DNA of 55,896 bases from Mycobacterium sp. 1245111.1 (GTDB lineage: Bacteria; Actinomycetota; Actinomycetes; Mycobacteriales; Mycobacteriaceae). The stretch is from NCBI RefSeq assembly GCF_001673405.1, contig NZ_LZLV01000035.1, positions 1 to 55,896 of the forward strand, in the 5' to 3' direction. The notes under the pieces were generated by a model, which was given only the letters and a program-made list of their open reading frames with translations, did no database searches and was not told the DNA's origin. Shown in pieces: positions 26,733 through 35,466 of the stretch. The first letter of the stretch is position 1, and each line of letters opens with the position of its first letter. Made by a program: the position numbers and the translations under genes.

Positions 26733-26978
26733 CACTTCCCCGGCAGGTTGAAGGCCCCAGGGGCTCGTCTCGTCAGAACGACCGCTGACCCGCGGTCTCG
26801 GCGGCGAACCAGCTGTCGGTGATGTGTTTGTACGTTCGGCAGGCATCGCGGCGTGCTGGGCGTTGTGCAGTACTCTGCTTCGATTGAAACTGACCTGGGT
26901 CTGAGGGCAGTCGCGGGTTGAGTTCAAGCGTGGATATTGTCGACTACAACGTTGTCGAACGAGCATGGGAAACCGCTG
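26733..26978. promoter_or_regulatory. Element right end: likely replacement promoter for the rhodanese-metZ genes
   Basis: 246 bases without a convincing gene between the nuclease-like gene and the new rhodanese start. Since insertion separated the rhodanese gene from its native upstream region, transcription of rhodanese and metZ must now start here or read through from the element. A palindrome ACAACGTTGT lies at 26946-26955, and TTGTCGA is repeated around it. I cannot place a promoter with confidence. Confidence 0.4.
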
Positions 26979-27410
26979 GTGAGTACAGAGCAAAAGCGTC
27001 CATACGCCGGAGATATCACCCCCGAGCAGGCCTGGAAGCTGCTCAGCGAGAACCCCGAGGCGGTTCTGGTCGACGTCCGCACCGAGGCCGAATGGCGCTT
27101 CGTCGGTGTGCCCGACCTGGCCAGCCTGGGCCGCGATGTCGTGTACATCGAGTGGAACGACGTCGACGGCAAGCCCAACGAGAACTTCGTCGCCGACCTG
27201 CTCGAGCACGTCCCGGCCGGCGGCGATCGCCCGGTGGTGTTCCTGTGTCGCTCAGGTAATCGTTCGATCAGTGCCGCCGAGGCGGCCACCGAGGCCGGCG
27301 TCGCCCCGTCGTACAACGTGCTCGACGGCTTCGAAGGTCAGCTCGACAGCGATCGTCACCGCGGTGGAAGGGGCTGGCGGGCAATCGGTTTGCCGTGGAC
27401 GCAGACATGA
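26979..27410 (+). CDS. Rhodanese-like sulfurtransferase domain protein with a replaced N-terminus
   Basis: 143 residues of a single rhodanese domain: AVLVDVRTEAEWRFVGVPDL, RPVVFLCRSGNRSISAAEAA (active-site cysteine in the CRSGNRS loop) and YNVLDGFEGQLD. Such proteins transfer sulfane sulfur, here plausibly in sulfur assimilation with metZ. The native N-terminus SYAGDIT is replaced by eight residues from the integrative element (MSTEQKRP before YAGDIT). GTG 26979 is chosen because it mimics the native GTG-AGT start; TTG 26937 is also in frame. Its stop overlaps the metZ start (ATGA). It corresponds to Rv0390. Confidence 0.88.
   Translation: MSTEQKRPYAGDITPEQAWKLLSENPEAVLVDVRTEAEWRFVGVPDLASLGRDVVYIEWNDVDGKPNENFVADLLEHVPAGGDRPVVFLCRSGNRSISAAEAATEAGVAPSYNVLDGFEGQLDSDRHRGGRGWRAIGLPWTQT
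27009..27019 (+). repeat. attR core of the integrative element
   Basis: GGAGATATCAC, identical to 21940-21950, within the rhodanese coding sequence (codons 11-14 of the present gene). To its right the native gene continues (CCCCGAGCAGGCC). To its left is element DNA that supplies the new start codon and the first residues. Confidence 0.72.
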
Positions 27411-28690
27411 GCGCCGGCGACGATGCAGAGCGCAGCGATGAGGAGGAGCGGCGCATATCATCTGATCAGCCAAAAGAGGTGCCGTCGGTCCGCATCCCGG
27501 CTCCACTGCCCGACGGCGTCAGCCAGGCCACCATCGGCGTGCGCGGCGGAATCATGCGGTCGCAGTTCGAAGAGACCAGCGAGGCCATGTATTTGGCCTC
27601 GGGCTACGTGTACGGCTCCTCGGTCGAGGCGGAGCAGGCGTTCACCGGTGAAGTCGACCGCTACGTGTACTCGCGCTACGGCAATCCCACGATCAGCATG
27701 TTCGAGGAGCGGCTGCGTTTGATCGAGGGCGCACCCGCGGCATTCGCCACCGCCAGCGGAATGGCGGCCGTCTTCACGTCGTTGGGCGCGCTGCTGGGCG
27801 CAGGCGATCGACTTGTGGCTTCCCGCAGTCTGTTTGGCTCATGTTTCGTGGTGTGCAGCGAAATTCTGCCGCGCTGGGGTGTGGAAACCGTGTTCGTCGA
27901 CGGCGACGACCTGTCTCAGTGGGAGAAGGCGCTCTCGGTGCCGACCCAGGCGGTGTTCTTCGAGACGCCGTCCAACCCGATGCAGTCGCTGGTCGACATC
28001 GCTGCGGTGACCGAGCTCGCCCACGGCGCCGGAGCAAAAGTGGTGCTGGACAACGTCTTTGCCACACCACTGTTACAGCAGGGCATTCCGCTCGGCGTCG
28101 ACGTCGTGGTCTATTCGGGCACCAAACACATCGATGGTCAGGGTCGTGTGCTGGGCGGCGCGATCCTGGGCGACAAGGAATACATCGACGGCCCGGTGCA
28201 GAAGCTGATGCGTCACACCGGTCCCGCTATGAGCGCATTCAACGCCTGGGTGATGCTCAAAGGCCTTGAAACGCTGGCTATTCGGGTCGACTATCAAAAC
28301 AACTCCGCACAACGGATCGCCGAATTCCTCGAGGGCCATCCGGCGGTGCGTTGGGTGCGTTACCCATTCCTGCCTTCGCACCCGCAATACGACCTGGCCA
28401 AGCGCCAAATGTCCGGTGGCGGCACCGTTGTGACCTTCGAACTCGAGGCCGCAGAAGGCGCCGCCAAGCAGCGGGCGTTCGAGGTGATCGACGGACTACA
28501 GCTGATCAACATCTCCAACAACCTGGGCGACTCGAAATCCCTTGTCACGCATCCGGCGACCACCACCCACCGCGCGATGGGCCCCGAAGGGCGTGCGGCT
28601 ATTGGCTTGGGCGACGGGGTTGTTCGCATTTCGGTGGGCCTCGAGGGCACTAGCGATTTGATCGCGGACCTCGACAGGGCCTTGAGCTAG
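27407..28690 (+). CDS. metZ: O-succinylhomoserine sulfhydrylase
   Basis: 427 residues of the PLP-dependent Cys/Met metabolism family. Motifs are SRYGNPTISMFEERL, ATASGMAAVFTSLGALLGAG, ETPSNPMQSLVDIAAV, VLDNVFATPLLQQGI and SGTKHIDGQGRVLGG (PLP lysine in SGTKH). MetZ makes homocysteine from O-succinyl- (or O-acetyl-) homoserine and sulfide, feeding methionine synthesis. ATG 27407 overlaps the rhodanese stop, so the two are coupled; a sulfur-delivery link is plausible. GTG 27395 is an alternative start. The order rhodanese-metZ is that of Rv0390-Rv0391. Confidence 0.95.
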   Translation: MSAGDDAERSDEEERRISSDQPKEVPSVRIPAPLPDGVSQATIGVRGGIMRSQFEETSEAMYLASGYVYGSSVEAEQAFTGEVDRYVYSRYGNPTISMFEERLRLIEGAPAAFATASGMAAVFTSLGALLGAGDRLVASRSLFGSCFVVCSEILPRWGVETVFVDGDDLSQWEKALSVPTQAVFFETPSNPMQSLVDIAAVTELAHGAGAKVVLDNVFATPLLQQGIPLGVDVVVYSGTKHIDGQGRVLGGAILGDKEYIDGPVQKLMRHTGPAMSAFNAWVMLKGLETLAIRVDYQNNSAQRIAEFLEGHPAVRWVRYPFLPSHPQYDLAKRQMSGGGTVVTFELEAAEGAAKQRAFEVIDGLQLINISNNLGDSKSLVTHPATTTHRAMGPEGRAAIGLGDGVVRISVGLEGTSDLIADLDRALS

Positions 28691-28770
28691 GAGTCTCCTG
28701 GGAGTTGGCTGGTGATCGGCAATTGACATGTCCGACAACGGATATTGCTGCTGTGATCGCCCGCGTTACC

Positions 28771-28788
28771 CGGTTATTCACGTAACCG
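28771..28788. terminator. Possible hairpin downstream of metZ
   Basis: CGGTTA (28771-28776) and TAACCG (28783-28788) form a perfect 6-base stem with a 6-base loop, followed by a T-rich stretch (TCGTTTAGTCTTT). It lies 81 bases after the metZ stop in a 236-base intergenic region and may terminate the metZ transcript. An operator is also possible. Confidence 0.35.
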
Positions 28789-28926
28789 TCGTTTAGTCTT
28801 TCCAACCGTAGGAATTTTCGGGGCGATAGTAACGCCATAGCGATCATGCTCGATAGCACTAGGACCGTGCGTAATCGCAGCGTGGTACCCGCCTGACTGC
28901 GTTGGGCCCGAAATGGAGAGACTTGA

Positions 28927-30579
28927 GTGATATCGAGCATCAGCCGGCCGCGGACCTCACCTCATCCGCTGACCGGCGATTTCTATGAGTGGGCCGTCAT
29001 CGTCGACGGCGACGAAATCGCCTGGCAGGGCTACGCGGGACCGCTGAGATTCGACGAAACCGACTTCGCGATCGCGACCCGGAAGTTGCTGTCGATCGAG
29101 CCCGGTGAACTGCCCGAACTGGTGGCAGAGCACGTCGAGTTCGCTTCCCCCAGCCAGGGGCAGCGCCGGCTGATGGTGCATTCGACGACGCCGTATGCCA
29201 GCAGCTTCGAAACGGATCTCACCGCAATGGTGGAGGGCCGGCAGGTGCTCGACCTGACCACGTATGTGGAGACGCGCGGCTTGTACCTCGCCCGCAGCGG
29301 CGATCTCGTCATCGGTCGCACCCAGCCGTGGGTTCATGGCAGCGCGGCGGACGGTGTTCGGCGGCTGGTGCTTCCGGATGCGGATTACTACTACATGTCG
29401 CAAGCACTCGTGCGGCGCGCGGTCGACGGCGGCGATCGCGACCCGGTGATGCGCGAGATCATCGCGTTTCTGCGGGAAAACCCATCAACGGTGGTGTGTC
29501 CCTACGACTTTGAGCCAGAATTCCAGTTATTCGTGACATGGCTGGCCCGGATCACCGGCATTGGTCGAATTCGCGTCGATGCCAACGATTCTCGCCTTGG
29601 AGTGTGGAATCGAAAGCGCATGCTGCATCCGACGGTCGAGGCCGCACTGCGTCTGGAGAGCCAGGTCGACGGCCAGCCGGGCCCGGTCGTGCTGACGTGC
29701 GAGCACCGGGCCAGCGAGGCATACGCGGCGCTGCACACACCAATCCCGGTGCTGCCCGGCTATGCGGTTGTGTGGCAAGAAGATCGCGATGATTTCGTTC
29801 GCGATCTGCTCCGCGCCGGCGCGCTTCTGCAAAGCCGCTACGGCCTCACCCACGCCTGTCTGAAGCCGTCCGACGGTGGCAACGGCGGACGCATCACGCC
29901 GGGTATCGAACTCGACGACACCGCCCGGCTCGACGAGCTCGCGCGCAACGCCTGGAGGCTGGGCGGCGACCAGGTTCTCGAAGCGCACGTGACCTATTTC
30001 GAGCGAGAAGTGGGCGGCGAGCGCGTGTTGACCACGCCGTCGGCGCACGTGCGCTCGGGTGAACTGCTCGACGGGCTCACGCTGCAGTTCATGCGTGGCA
30101 CCTCGTGGAAGGGCAACATCTTCGTCGGCATCGACGATTGGGAGCGCTTGGGCCTCGACAGGGACGTCTACACCGGGCTGCGGGCGACGATGACCGATCT
30201 GCATCGACGGCTGGGCTTGCTGCACTGCGGCATCGATTTCGCTGTCGGCACCGTCGGCGGCGTCTTCGGCGACACCGTGCTGGCCGCCGTCCAGGACATC
30301 AACCCGAAAGTCACGGGCGCACTGTTCCTGCGGGAGTTCATGGCGCGACACCCCGAGATCGGCGCGGGCGCGGCCACCCGGGTATTGAGCCCGGACGCCA
30401 CCGGCAGCGCCGAACGGATCCGCGAGCTGGTCGCCGAATGCGCGACGGCCCAACAGCCTTGCGAGGAAGTGGGTATCGTGCCCGGCCGCTGGGCGATGAT
30501 CGCCACGTCGGCGGCGACGTCACTCACAGCCGGCGCCCAAGCATTGACCATGGAACGGACGCTGGGGGCCGCTCGCTGA
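28927..30579 (+). CDS. ATP-grasp-like protein of unknown substrate
   Basis: 550 residues. The N-terminal third is unrecognised (HPLTGDFYEWAVIVDGDEIA). The C-terminal part has ATP-grasp features: a glycine-rich loop CLKPSDGGNGGRI at about residue 312, QVLEAHV at about 350, and FAVGTVGG-VFGD with AAVQDINPKVTGALFLREFM at about 435-470, where aspartate and asparagine would bind metal. ATP-grasp enzymes join a carboxylate to an amine or thiol through an acyl phosphate. GTG 28927 has GGAGAG with 8-base spacing. It stands alone; substrates cannot be guessed. Confidence 0.7.
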   Translation: MISSISRPRTSPHPLTGDFYEWAVIVDGDEIAWQGYAGPLRFDETDFAIATRKLLSIEPGELPELVAEHVEFASPSQGQRRLMVHSTTPYASSFETDLTAMVEGRQVLDLTTYVETRGLYLARSGDLVIGRTQPWVHGSAADGVRRLVLPDADYYYMSQALVRRAVDGGDRDPVMREIIAFLRENPSTVVCPYDFEPEFQLFVTWLARITGIGRIRVDANDSRLGVWNRKRMLHPTVEAALRLESQVDGQPGPVVLTCEHRASEAYAALHTPIPVLPGYAVVWQEDRDDFVRDLLRAGALLQSRYGLTHACLKPSDGGNGGRITPGIELDDTARLDELARNAWRLGGDQVLEAHVTYFEREVGGERVLTTPSAHVRSGELLDGLTLQFMRGTSWKGNIFVGIDDWERLGLDRDVYTGLRATMTDLHRRLGLLHCGIDFAVGTVGGVFGDTVLAAVQDINPKVTGALFLREFMARHPEIGAGAATRVLSPDATGSAERIRELVAECATAQQPCEEVGIVPGRWAMIATSAATSLTAGAQALTMERTLGAAR

Positions 30580-30665
30580 TCCGCTTGGTGACGGCCCGAT
30601 AACAAGTCGCGCGACGCGCTGGCTGAATACCGGGAACGCCGCAGTGCGCAACTTATCGTCGCGTT

Positions 30666-31820
30666 GTGTACCGCCGCACTGTTCTCAAACTGCCGCTGTT
30701 GTTGGCGGCGGGCACGGCTCTAGCTCAAGCGCCGCGCGCCTCCGCTGATCCTCCACGAGCCTCGGCCGAATCGAGTCGGTGGTCATCCGATCGAGCCAAC
30801 CGTTGGTACCAGGCCCAAGGCTGGCCGGTCGGCGCGAACTTCATTACGTCCACGGCGATCAACCAGCTCGAGATGTTTCAGCCGGGCACCTACGATCCGC
30901 GTCGTATCGATCAGGAACTCGGCTGGGCCCGCGCGCACGGACTGAACTCGGTGCGTGTCTTTCTGCACGACCAGTTGTGGGCGCAGGATTCGCGCGGTTT
31001 CCAAACCCGTCTTGCGCAATTCGTCGGCATCACCGCGCGGCATCGGATCAAGCCGCTGTTCGTGTTGTTCGACTCCTGCTGGGACCCGTTCCCCAAAGTG
31101 GGTCAGCAGCACGCGCCGACGCCTGGGGTGCACAACTCCGGCTGGGTGCAGAGCCCCGGCGCCGAACGCATCGACGACAAGCGCTACACCCGCACTCTGC
31201 AGGACTATGTCACCGGCGTCATGACCCAATTCCGCAACGACGACCGGGTTTTGGGGTGGGACGTATGGAACGAGCCCGACAACCCCGCACCGCAATACGC
31301 CCGCGTCGAGCGCGCCGACAAACTGGACCGGGTGGCCGACCTGCTTCCGCAGGTCTTCACCTGGGCGAGGTCGGTCGATGCGCGTCAGCCGCTGACCAGC
31401 GGTGTGTGGGACGGCGAGTGGGCGGATCCCGGTAGCCGCACCACAATTCAGAACATTCAGCTGACCAACTCCGACGTGATCAGCTTCCACTCCTACGCCG
31501 GCCCGTCGACCTTCGAGTCGCGCATCAACGAGCTCACACCCCACGGCCGGCCGATTCTGTGTACCGAGTACATGGCGCGGCCGCAGGGCAGCACCGTCGA
31601 GTCGATCCTCCCAGTTGCCAAGCGGCACAACGTCGGCGCGATCAATTGGGGCCTGGTGGCCGGCAAGACGCAGACCTACTTCCCGTGGGACTCCTGGAAC
31701 CATCCGTACTCGGCCGTGCCGAAGGTGTGGTTCCACGATCTGCTACGGCCGGACGGAACCGCCTTCGACAACACCGAATCGCAGACCATCCGATCCCTGA
31801 GTGCGTCGACATACGGCTGA
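30666..31820 (+). CDS. Exported glycoside hydrolase, GH5-like (clan A)
   Basis: 384 residues. The N-terminus MYRRTVLKLPLLLAAGTALA is a twin-arginine type signal. A TIM barrel of clan GH-A follows: YDPRRIDQELGWARAHGLNS, the acid/base glutamate in GWDVWNEPDN (about residue 201) and a nucleophile glutamate in GRPILCTEYMARP (about 300). This resembles cellulase or beta-mannanase type GH5 enzymes acting on extracellular polysaccharide, perhaps the cell envelope itself; the specificity is not determinable. The start is GTG 30666. It ends 3 bases before the YnfA-family gene. Confidence 0.85.
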   Translation: MYRRTVLKLPLLLAAGTALAQAPRASADPPRASAESSRWSSDRANRWYQAQGWPVGANFITSTAINQLEMFQPGTYDPRRIDQELGWARAHGLNSVRVFLHDQLWAQDSRGFQTRLAQFVGITARHRIKPLFVLFDSCWDPFPKVGQQHAPTPGVHNSGWVQSPGAERIDDKRYTRTLQDYVTGVMTQFRNDDRVLGWDVWNEPDNPAPQYARVERADKLDRVADLLPQVFTWARSVDARQPLTSGVWDGEWADPGSRTTIQNIQLTNSDVISFHSYAGPSTFESRINELTPHGRPILCTEYMARPQGSTVESILPVAKRHNVGAINWGLVAGKTQTYFPWDSWNHPYSAVPKVWFHDLLRPDGTAFDNTESQTIRSLSASTYG

Positions 31821-31823
31821 GCC

Positions 31824-32159
31824 ATGACGGTCGCCAAGTCGATCTTGCTGTTCGGGTTGGCCGCGCTGCTGGAGATCGGCGGCGCCTGGCTGGTGTGGCA
31901 GGCCGTCCGCGAGCACCGCAGCATGATCTGGGCCGGGCTCGGGGTAATAGCCTTGGGCGCTTACGGTTTCGTTGCGACCTTTCAGCCCGATGCGCAGTTC
32001 GGTCGAGTGCTGGCCGCCTACGGCGGCGTGTTCGTCGCCGGTTCCCTGGCATGGGGCATGGCGCTGGACGGGTTTCGGCCCGACCGGTGGGACGTTCTCG
32101 GCGCCGTGGTCTGCCTGGCCGGCGTCGGGGTGATCATGTACGCGCCGCGTGGCCGCTGA
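31824..32159 (+). CDS. YnfA family membrane protein (UPF0060)
   Basis: 111 residues with four hydrophobic helices: [60 protein letters not shown] and [20 protein letters not shown]. The LEIGG(A/C)WLVW motif is the family signature. YnfA proteins resemble small multidrug transporters, and some export cations or dyes. It follows the glycoside hydrolase by 3 bases and is convergent with the SDR gene, with stops adjacent at 32159/32160. Confidence 0.93.
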   Translation: MTVAKSILLFGLAALLEIGGAWLVWQAVREHRSMIWAGLGVIALGAYGFVATFQPDAQFGRVLAAYGGVFVAGSLAWGMALDGFRPDRWDVLGAVVCLAGVGVIMYAPRGR

Positions 32160-33017
32160 TCACTCGTTGTGCTCGACGACCCCGGTCGCGTGCTGCGCGC
32201 GGTCTTCGTAGCTGCGGCGCGCGCTGATGTCGAAGTTGAGGAACACGGTGTCGTTGCCCATCTTCTTGTTCAGCCAGCGGCGGCCGCGGTCCGGCAGCAG
32301 AGTGGCCGCCGCGGCGAATGACTTTCCCCAAGGAGGCACGGACACACGGGATTTCGGCTTGTCGAGCACCTTGACGACGGCCGCGGCGATCTCGGCCGGC
32401 TCGACTGGCTTCTGCGCCGACGACGGCGATGTGCCGGCGATGAGTTCGGTGTTGGTGAAGGTCGGCAGCACCGCGGTGATCTGCACGCCCTGCGGCGCGA
32501 ACTCGTCGGCCAGCGCGGTGGACAGCCCGACGACCCCGAATTTGGTTGCGGCGTAGACGACCTGGCCCGGGACGGCGACCATGCCCGCCAGCGACGCGAT
32601 GTTGACGATATGCCCGGCGCGCCGCTTCACCATCTCCGGCAGCACCAGCTGACAGCCGGTGAGCACGCCATAGAGGTTCACTTCGATCGACGAGCGGATC
32701 GCTTGCGCCGACTGCTCCAAAAACGGACCTACCGGCATCACACCGGCGTTGTTGATCAGCACGTCGATGTGTCCGCCGCCGTCGGCCCGAGCCTTGTCCA
32801 GGAAAGCCGCGAACGACTCCTTGTCGGTGACGTCGAGTGGATGGCCGCTGATCTGCCCGAGGCTGCTGATGCCGGCGACGGCGCTCTCGAGCACATCGAG
32901 GTCACGGTCGCCGATGACGACCTGGGCACCCCGGGCCAGTAGCGCCTGAGCGGTCGCGTACCCGATGCCGCGGGCAGCACCGGTGACGACGATCGTCTTA
33001 CCCCTGATGTTGTCCAT
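32160..33017 (-). CDS. Short-chain dehydrogenase/reductase
   Basis: 285 residues. The Rossmann motif IVVTGAARGIGYATAQALLA lies at the N-terminus, NNAGVMPVGPF at about 88, the active-site serine in IVNIASLAGM (about 140) and YAATK (YxxxK) at about 155. This is a classical NAD(P)-dependent oxidoreductase of unknown substrate. It follows two acyl-CoA dehydrogenase genes on the same strand with a 48-base gap, so a role in fatty-acid or branched-chain CoA breakdown is possible but unproven. Confidence 0.9.
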   Translation of the reverse strand: MDNIRGKTIVVTGAARGIGYATAQALLARGAQVVIGDRDLDVLESAVAGISSLGQISGHPLDVTDKESFAAFLDKARADGGGHIDVLINNAGVMPVGPFLEQSAQAIRSSIEVNLYGVLTGCQLVLPEMVKRRAGHIVNIASLAGMVAVPGQVVYAATKFGVVGLSTALADEFAPQGVQITAVLPTFTNTELIAGTSPSSAQKPVEPAEIAAAVVKVLDKPKSRVSVPPWGKSFAAAATLLPDRGRRWLNKKMGNDTVFLNFDISARRSYEDRAQHATGVVEHNE

Positions 33018-33065
33018 CCGACGGACTTTACAGGTGTCAAGTCTGCCGCGAAACGGGCCTGAGCT

Positions 33066-34214
33066 TCAGATCCCGAGATCTTTGGCGACGATCGTCTTCA
33101 TGATCTCGGTGGTGCCGCCGTAGATCGTCTGAATGCGGGCGTCGACAAAGGCCCGCGAGACCGGATACTCCCGCATATACCCGTATCCCCCGTGCAGTTG
33201 CAGGCAGCGGTCGGCAGTGCGCACCTGAAGCTCCGTCGTCCACCACTTCAGCTTGGCCGCTCGAGCCGCGGTCAGCTCACCCCTGAGATGCTCGGCGATG
33301 CAGTCGTCGAGATACGTACGCGCGACATCGATTTCGGTGGCCAACTCGGCGAGTACGAACTGGGTGTTCTGCAGTCCTGAAATCGGGGAGCCGAAAGCCT
33401 TGCGCTGCTTGACGTAGTCGAGCGTCTCAGCCAGCACACCCTCGGCGGCGGCCACCGCGCCGACCGCCAGCGAAAGTCGTTCCTGCGGCAGGTTGTTCAT
33501 CAGCTGATAGAAACCGCCGCCTTCCTCGCCGAGCAGATTGTCGACGGGAACCCGCATGTCGGTGAAGCTGAGCTCGCTGGTGTCCTGGGCGTGCAGCCCG
33601 ATCTTCTCGAGGTTGCGGCCGCGACTGAAGCCCGGGGTGTCCGGCTCGACGACGAACAGCGACAAGCCTTTGTGTCGATCGGACCCGGTGCGTGCCGCGA
33701 CGACGAACAGGTCGCCGGTCTGACCGTTGGAGATAAAGGTCTTCGCGCCGTTGACCACGTAGTGGTCGCCGTCGCGCACCGCAGTGGTTCGGATCCCGGC
33801 CAGGTCGCTGCCGGCGCCGGGTTCGGTCATCGCGATGGCGATCACCGTCTCGCCGGTGACGACACCGGGCAACCAGCGCTTCTTCTGCTCGGCCGTGGTC
33901 AGGTCGGTGAGATAGGGCAGCACGATGTCGTTCTGCAGCGACAGCGCGATGGCCTCGGCCGCCGCCCCGGCCCGCTGCAGTTCGTCGACGACGATCGCGT
34001 TATACCGGAAATCCTCGACACCCGCTCCGCCGAACTCCTCGGGAACCGAAAAGGCCAGCAGCCCAAGCTTGCCGGCCTCGGTGAACAGCAGGCGGTCCAC
34101 GCAGCCCGCCTGCTCCCACTCCTCGTGGGCAGGCACCACCGTCTGCTGCACGAAGTCGTGCACCATGTCGCGGAACTGCCGGTGCTCGGAGGTGTACTCC
34201 AACCGCGCGCTCAC
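33066..34214 (-). CDS. Acyl-CoA dehydrogenase
   Basis: 382 residues of the FAD-dependent acyl-CoA dehydrogenase family, which introduces the alpha-beta double bond in acyl-CoA. Motifs include IAIAMTEPGAGSDLAGIRTT, ISNGQTGDLFVVAART, QRKAFGSPISGLQNTQFVLAE, LHGGYGYMREYPVSRAFVD and IYGGTTEIMKTIVAKDLG. The usual catalytic glutamate in the YGGTTEIM segment is visible. GTG 34214 overlaps the preceding fadE7 stop (GTGA), so this is coupled to it. The chain-length specificity is unknown. Confidence 0.95.
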   Translation of the reverse strand: MSARLEYTSEHRQFRDMVHDFVQQTVVPAHEEWEQAGCVDRLLFTEAGKLGLLAFSVPEEFGGAGVEDFRYNAIVVDELQRAGAAAEAIALSLQNDIVLPYLTDLTTAEQKKRWLPGVVTGETVIAIAMTEPGAGSDLAGIRTTAVRDGDHYVVNGAKTFISNGQTGDLFVVAARTGSDRHKGLSLFVVEPDTPGFSRGRNLEKIGLHAQDTSELSFTDMRVPVDNLLGEEGGGFYQLMNNLPQERLSLAVGAVAAAEGVLAETLDYVKQRKAFGSPISGLQNTQFVLAELATEIDVARTYLDDCIAEHLRGELTAARAAKLKWWTTELQVRTADRCLQLHGGYGYMREYPVSRAFVDARIQTIYGGTTEIMKTIVAKDLGI

Positions 34215-35395
34215 CGAAACGCATCCAATCCGGTGAAGGCCTGGCCCAGGATCAGCTGATGCATTTCCGGGGTGCCCTCGTAGGTGAGCACCGACTCCAG
34301 GTTGACCATGTGGCGGATCACCGGGTACTCCAGCGATATCCCGTTGCCGCCCAGGATCGTTCGCGCCGTGCGGCAGATCTCGATCGCCTCGCGGGTGTTG
34401 TTGAGCTTTCCGAAGCTGACCTGTTCGGGGCGCAGGCCGGTGCTGTCCTTGAGCCGTCCCAGCTGCAGCGCGAGCAGCAGCCCCTTGTGCAATTCGACGG
34501 CCATGTCGACGAGCTTGGCCTGGGTCAGTTGGAATCCCGCGATCGGCTGGCCGAATTGAGTGCGCTCGCCGGCGTAGTCGAGCGCGGCCTGCCATGCCGA
34601 ACGCGCGGCGCCCATCGAACCCCAGATGATGCCGTAGCGCGCCTCCGACAGGCACGACAGCGGGCCCTTGAGCCCCGTCACCTCGGGCAGCAGCGCGTCG
34701 TCGGGCAGCCGTACGTCGTCGAGCACCAGCTCGCTCGTGATCGAGGCCCGCAGCGAGAGCTTGTGGTGGATGGTATTCGCTGAGAAGCCCGCGGTCTTGG
34801 TGGGAACGATGAAGCCACGAACTCCCTCGTCGGTGGCCGCCCACACGACCGCGACGTCGGCGACCGAGCCGTTGGTGATCCACATCTTGCGACCGTTGAG
34901 CACCCAGTCGGACCCGTCGCGACGCGCGCGCGTGGTCATGGCTGCCGGGTCGGACCCGGCGTCGGGTTCGGTCAGCCCGAAGCAGCCGAGCAGTTCGCCC
35001 GCGGCCATGCCCGGCAGCCATTGCTGCTTCTGCTCCTCGGAGCCGAAGCGCCAGATCGCGAACATCGCCAGCGAACCCTGCACCGACACCATCGACCGGA
35101 TGCCGGAGTCGGCGGCCTCCAGCTCGGTACACGCCAGCCCGTAATGCACAGCCGACGCGCCGCCGCAGCCGTAACCCTCCAGGTGCATGCCGAGCAGGCC
35201 GAGCTGGCCGAAGTGTTTGGCCAGGTCACGGACCGGCAGGTCGCCGATTTCGAACCACTCTGCGACGTGCGGGAGGACATGCTCGTTGCAAAACTGCCGA
35301 ACGGTGTCACGGACCGCCTTCTCGTCGTCGGACAGCGAGGCGTCCAAGCCGAGCGGATCCTGCGGATTGAAGGCGGGAGGCGTAGCGGTACTCAT
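34211..35395 (-). CDS. fadE7: Acyl-CoA dehydrogenase, FadE7-like (glutaryl-CoA dehydrogenase type)
   Basis: 394 residues. The sequence follows the glutaryl-CoA dehydrogenase-like subgroup: LLGCFGLTEPDAGSDPAAMT, WVLNGRKMWITNGSVADVAV, YGIIWGSMGAARSAWQAALD, RTILGGNGISLEYPVIRHMV and VLTYEGTPEMHQLILGQAFTG, with the catalytic glutamate in TYEGTPEMH. The position matches Rv0400c (fadE7) beside Rv0401. It heads an operon with the second acyl-CoA dehydrogenase and the SDR, and is divergent from the secreted protein at 35467. The exact substrate (glutaryl-, isobutyryl- or other CoA) is inferred only by similarity. Confidence 0.9.
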   Translation of the reverse strand: MSTATPPAFNPQDPLGLDASLSDDEKAVRDTVRQFCNEHVLPHVAEWFEIGDLPVRDLAKHFGQLGLLGMHLEGYGCGGASAVHYGLACTELEAADSGIRSMVSVQGSLAMFAIWRFGSEEQKQQWLPGMAAGELLGCFGLTEPDAGSDPAAMTTRARRDGSDWVLNGRKMWITNGSVADVAVVWAATDEGVRGFIVPTKTAGFSANTIHHKLSLRASITSELVLDDVRLPDDALLPEVTGLKGPLSCLSEARYGIIWGSMGAARSAWQAALDYAGERTQFGQPIAGFQLTQAKLVDMAVELHKGLLLALQLGRLKDSTGLRPEQVSFGKLNNTREAIEICRTARTILGGNGISLEYPVIRHMVNLESVLTYEGTPEMHQLILGQAFTGLDAFR

Positions 35396-35466
35396 GCGGT
35401 AATACTGCCACCGCGGGGAAGTCGGCCTAGTCTGCCTTCGGGGGACTGAACACGGAGGTAACAGAC

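Larger units (their letters stand above)
21934..27019 (+). mobile_element. Integrative element inserted in the 5' end of the rhodanese gene
   Basis: A stretch of about 5 kb separates purT from its usual neighbour. It is bounded by a direct repeat: GGAGATATCAC at 21940-21950 and 27009-27019, 16 of 17 bases identical if TACGC(A/C) is included from 21934 and 27003. A tyrosine recombinase gene lies just inside the left end. The left repeat keeps the original start of the rhodanese gene, and the right repeat is fused to an element-supplied start. The content is visibly more A+T-rich than the flanks. There are no phage structural or conjugation genes, so it is a small integrative island or a satellite relying on other elements. 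Confidence 0.85.

Noticed and set aside
22970..26978. Complete prophage
   Set aside because: Apart from the integrase there is no phage structural, lysis or replication gene, and the segment is too short. An integrative island or satellite fits better.
21928..27019. Insertion sequence or transposon with inverted terminal ends
   Set aside because: The recombinase is a tyrosine type, the flanking repeat is direct rather than inverted, and no DDE transposase is present.
33066..35132. A single open frame of 688 codons on the minus strand over both acyl-CoA dehydrogenase genes
   Set aside because: Only the last 382 residues resemble a protein. The upstream part is antisense-frame shadow over fadE7, whose own frame shows family motifs. 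GTG 34214, overlapping the fadE7 stop, is the sensible start.
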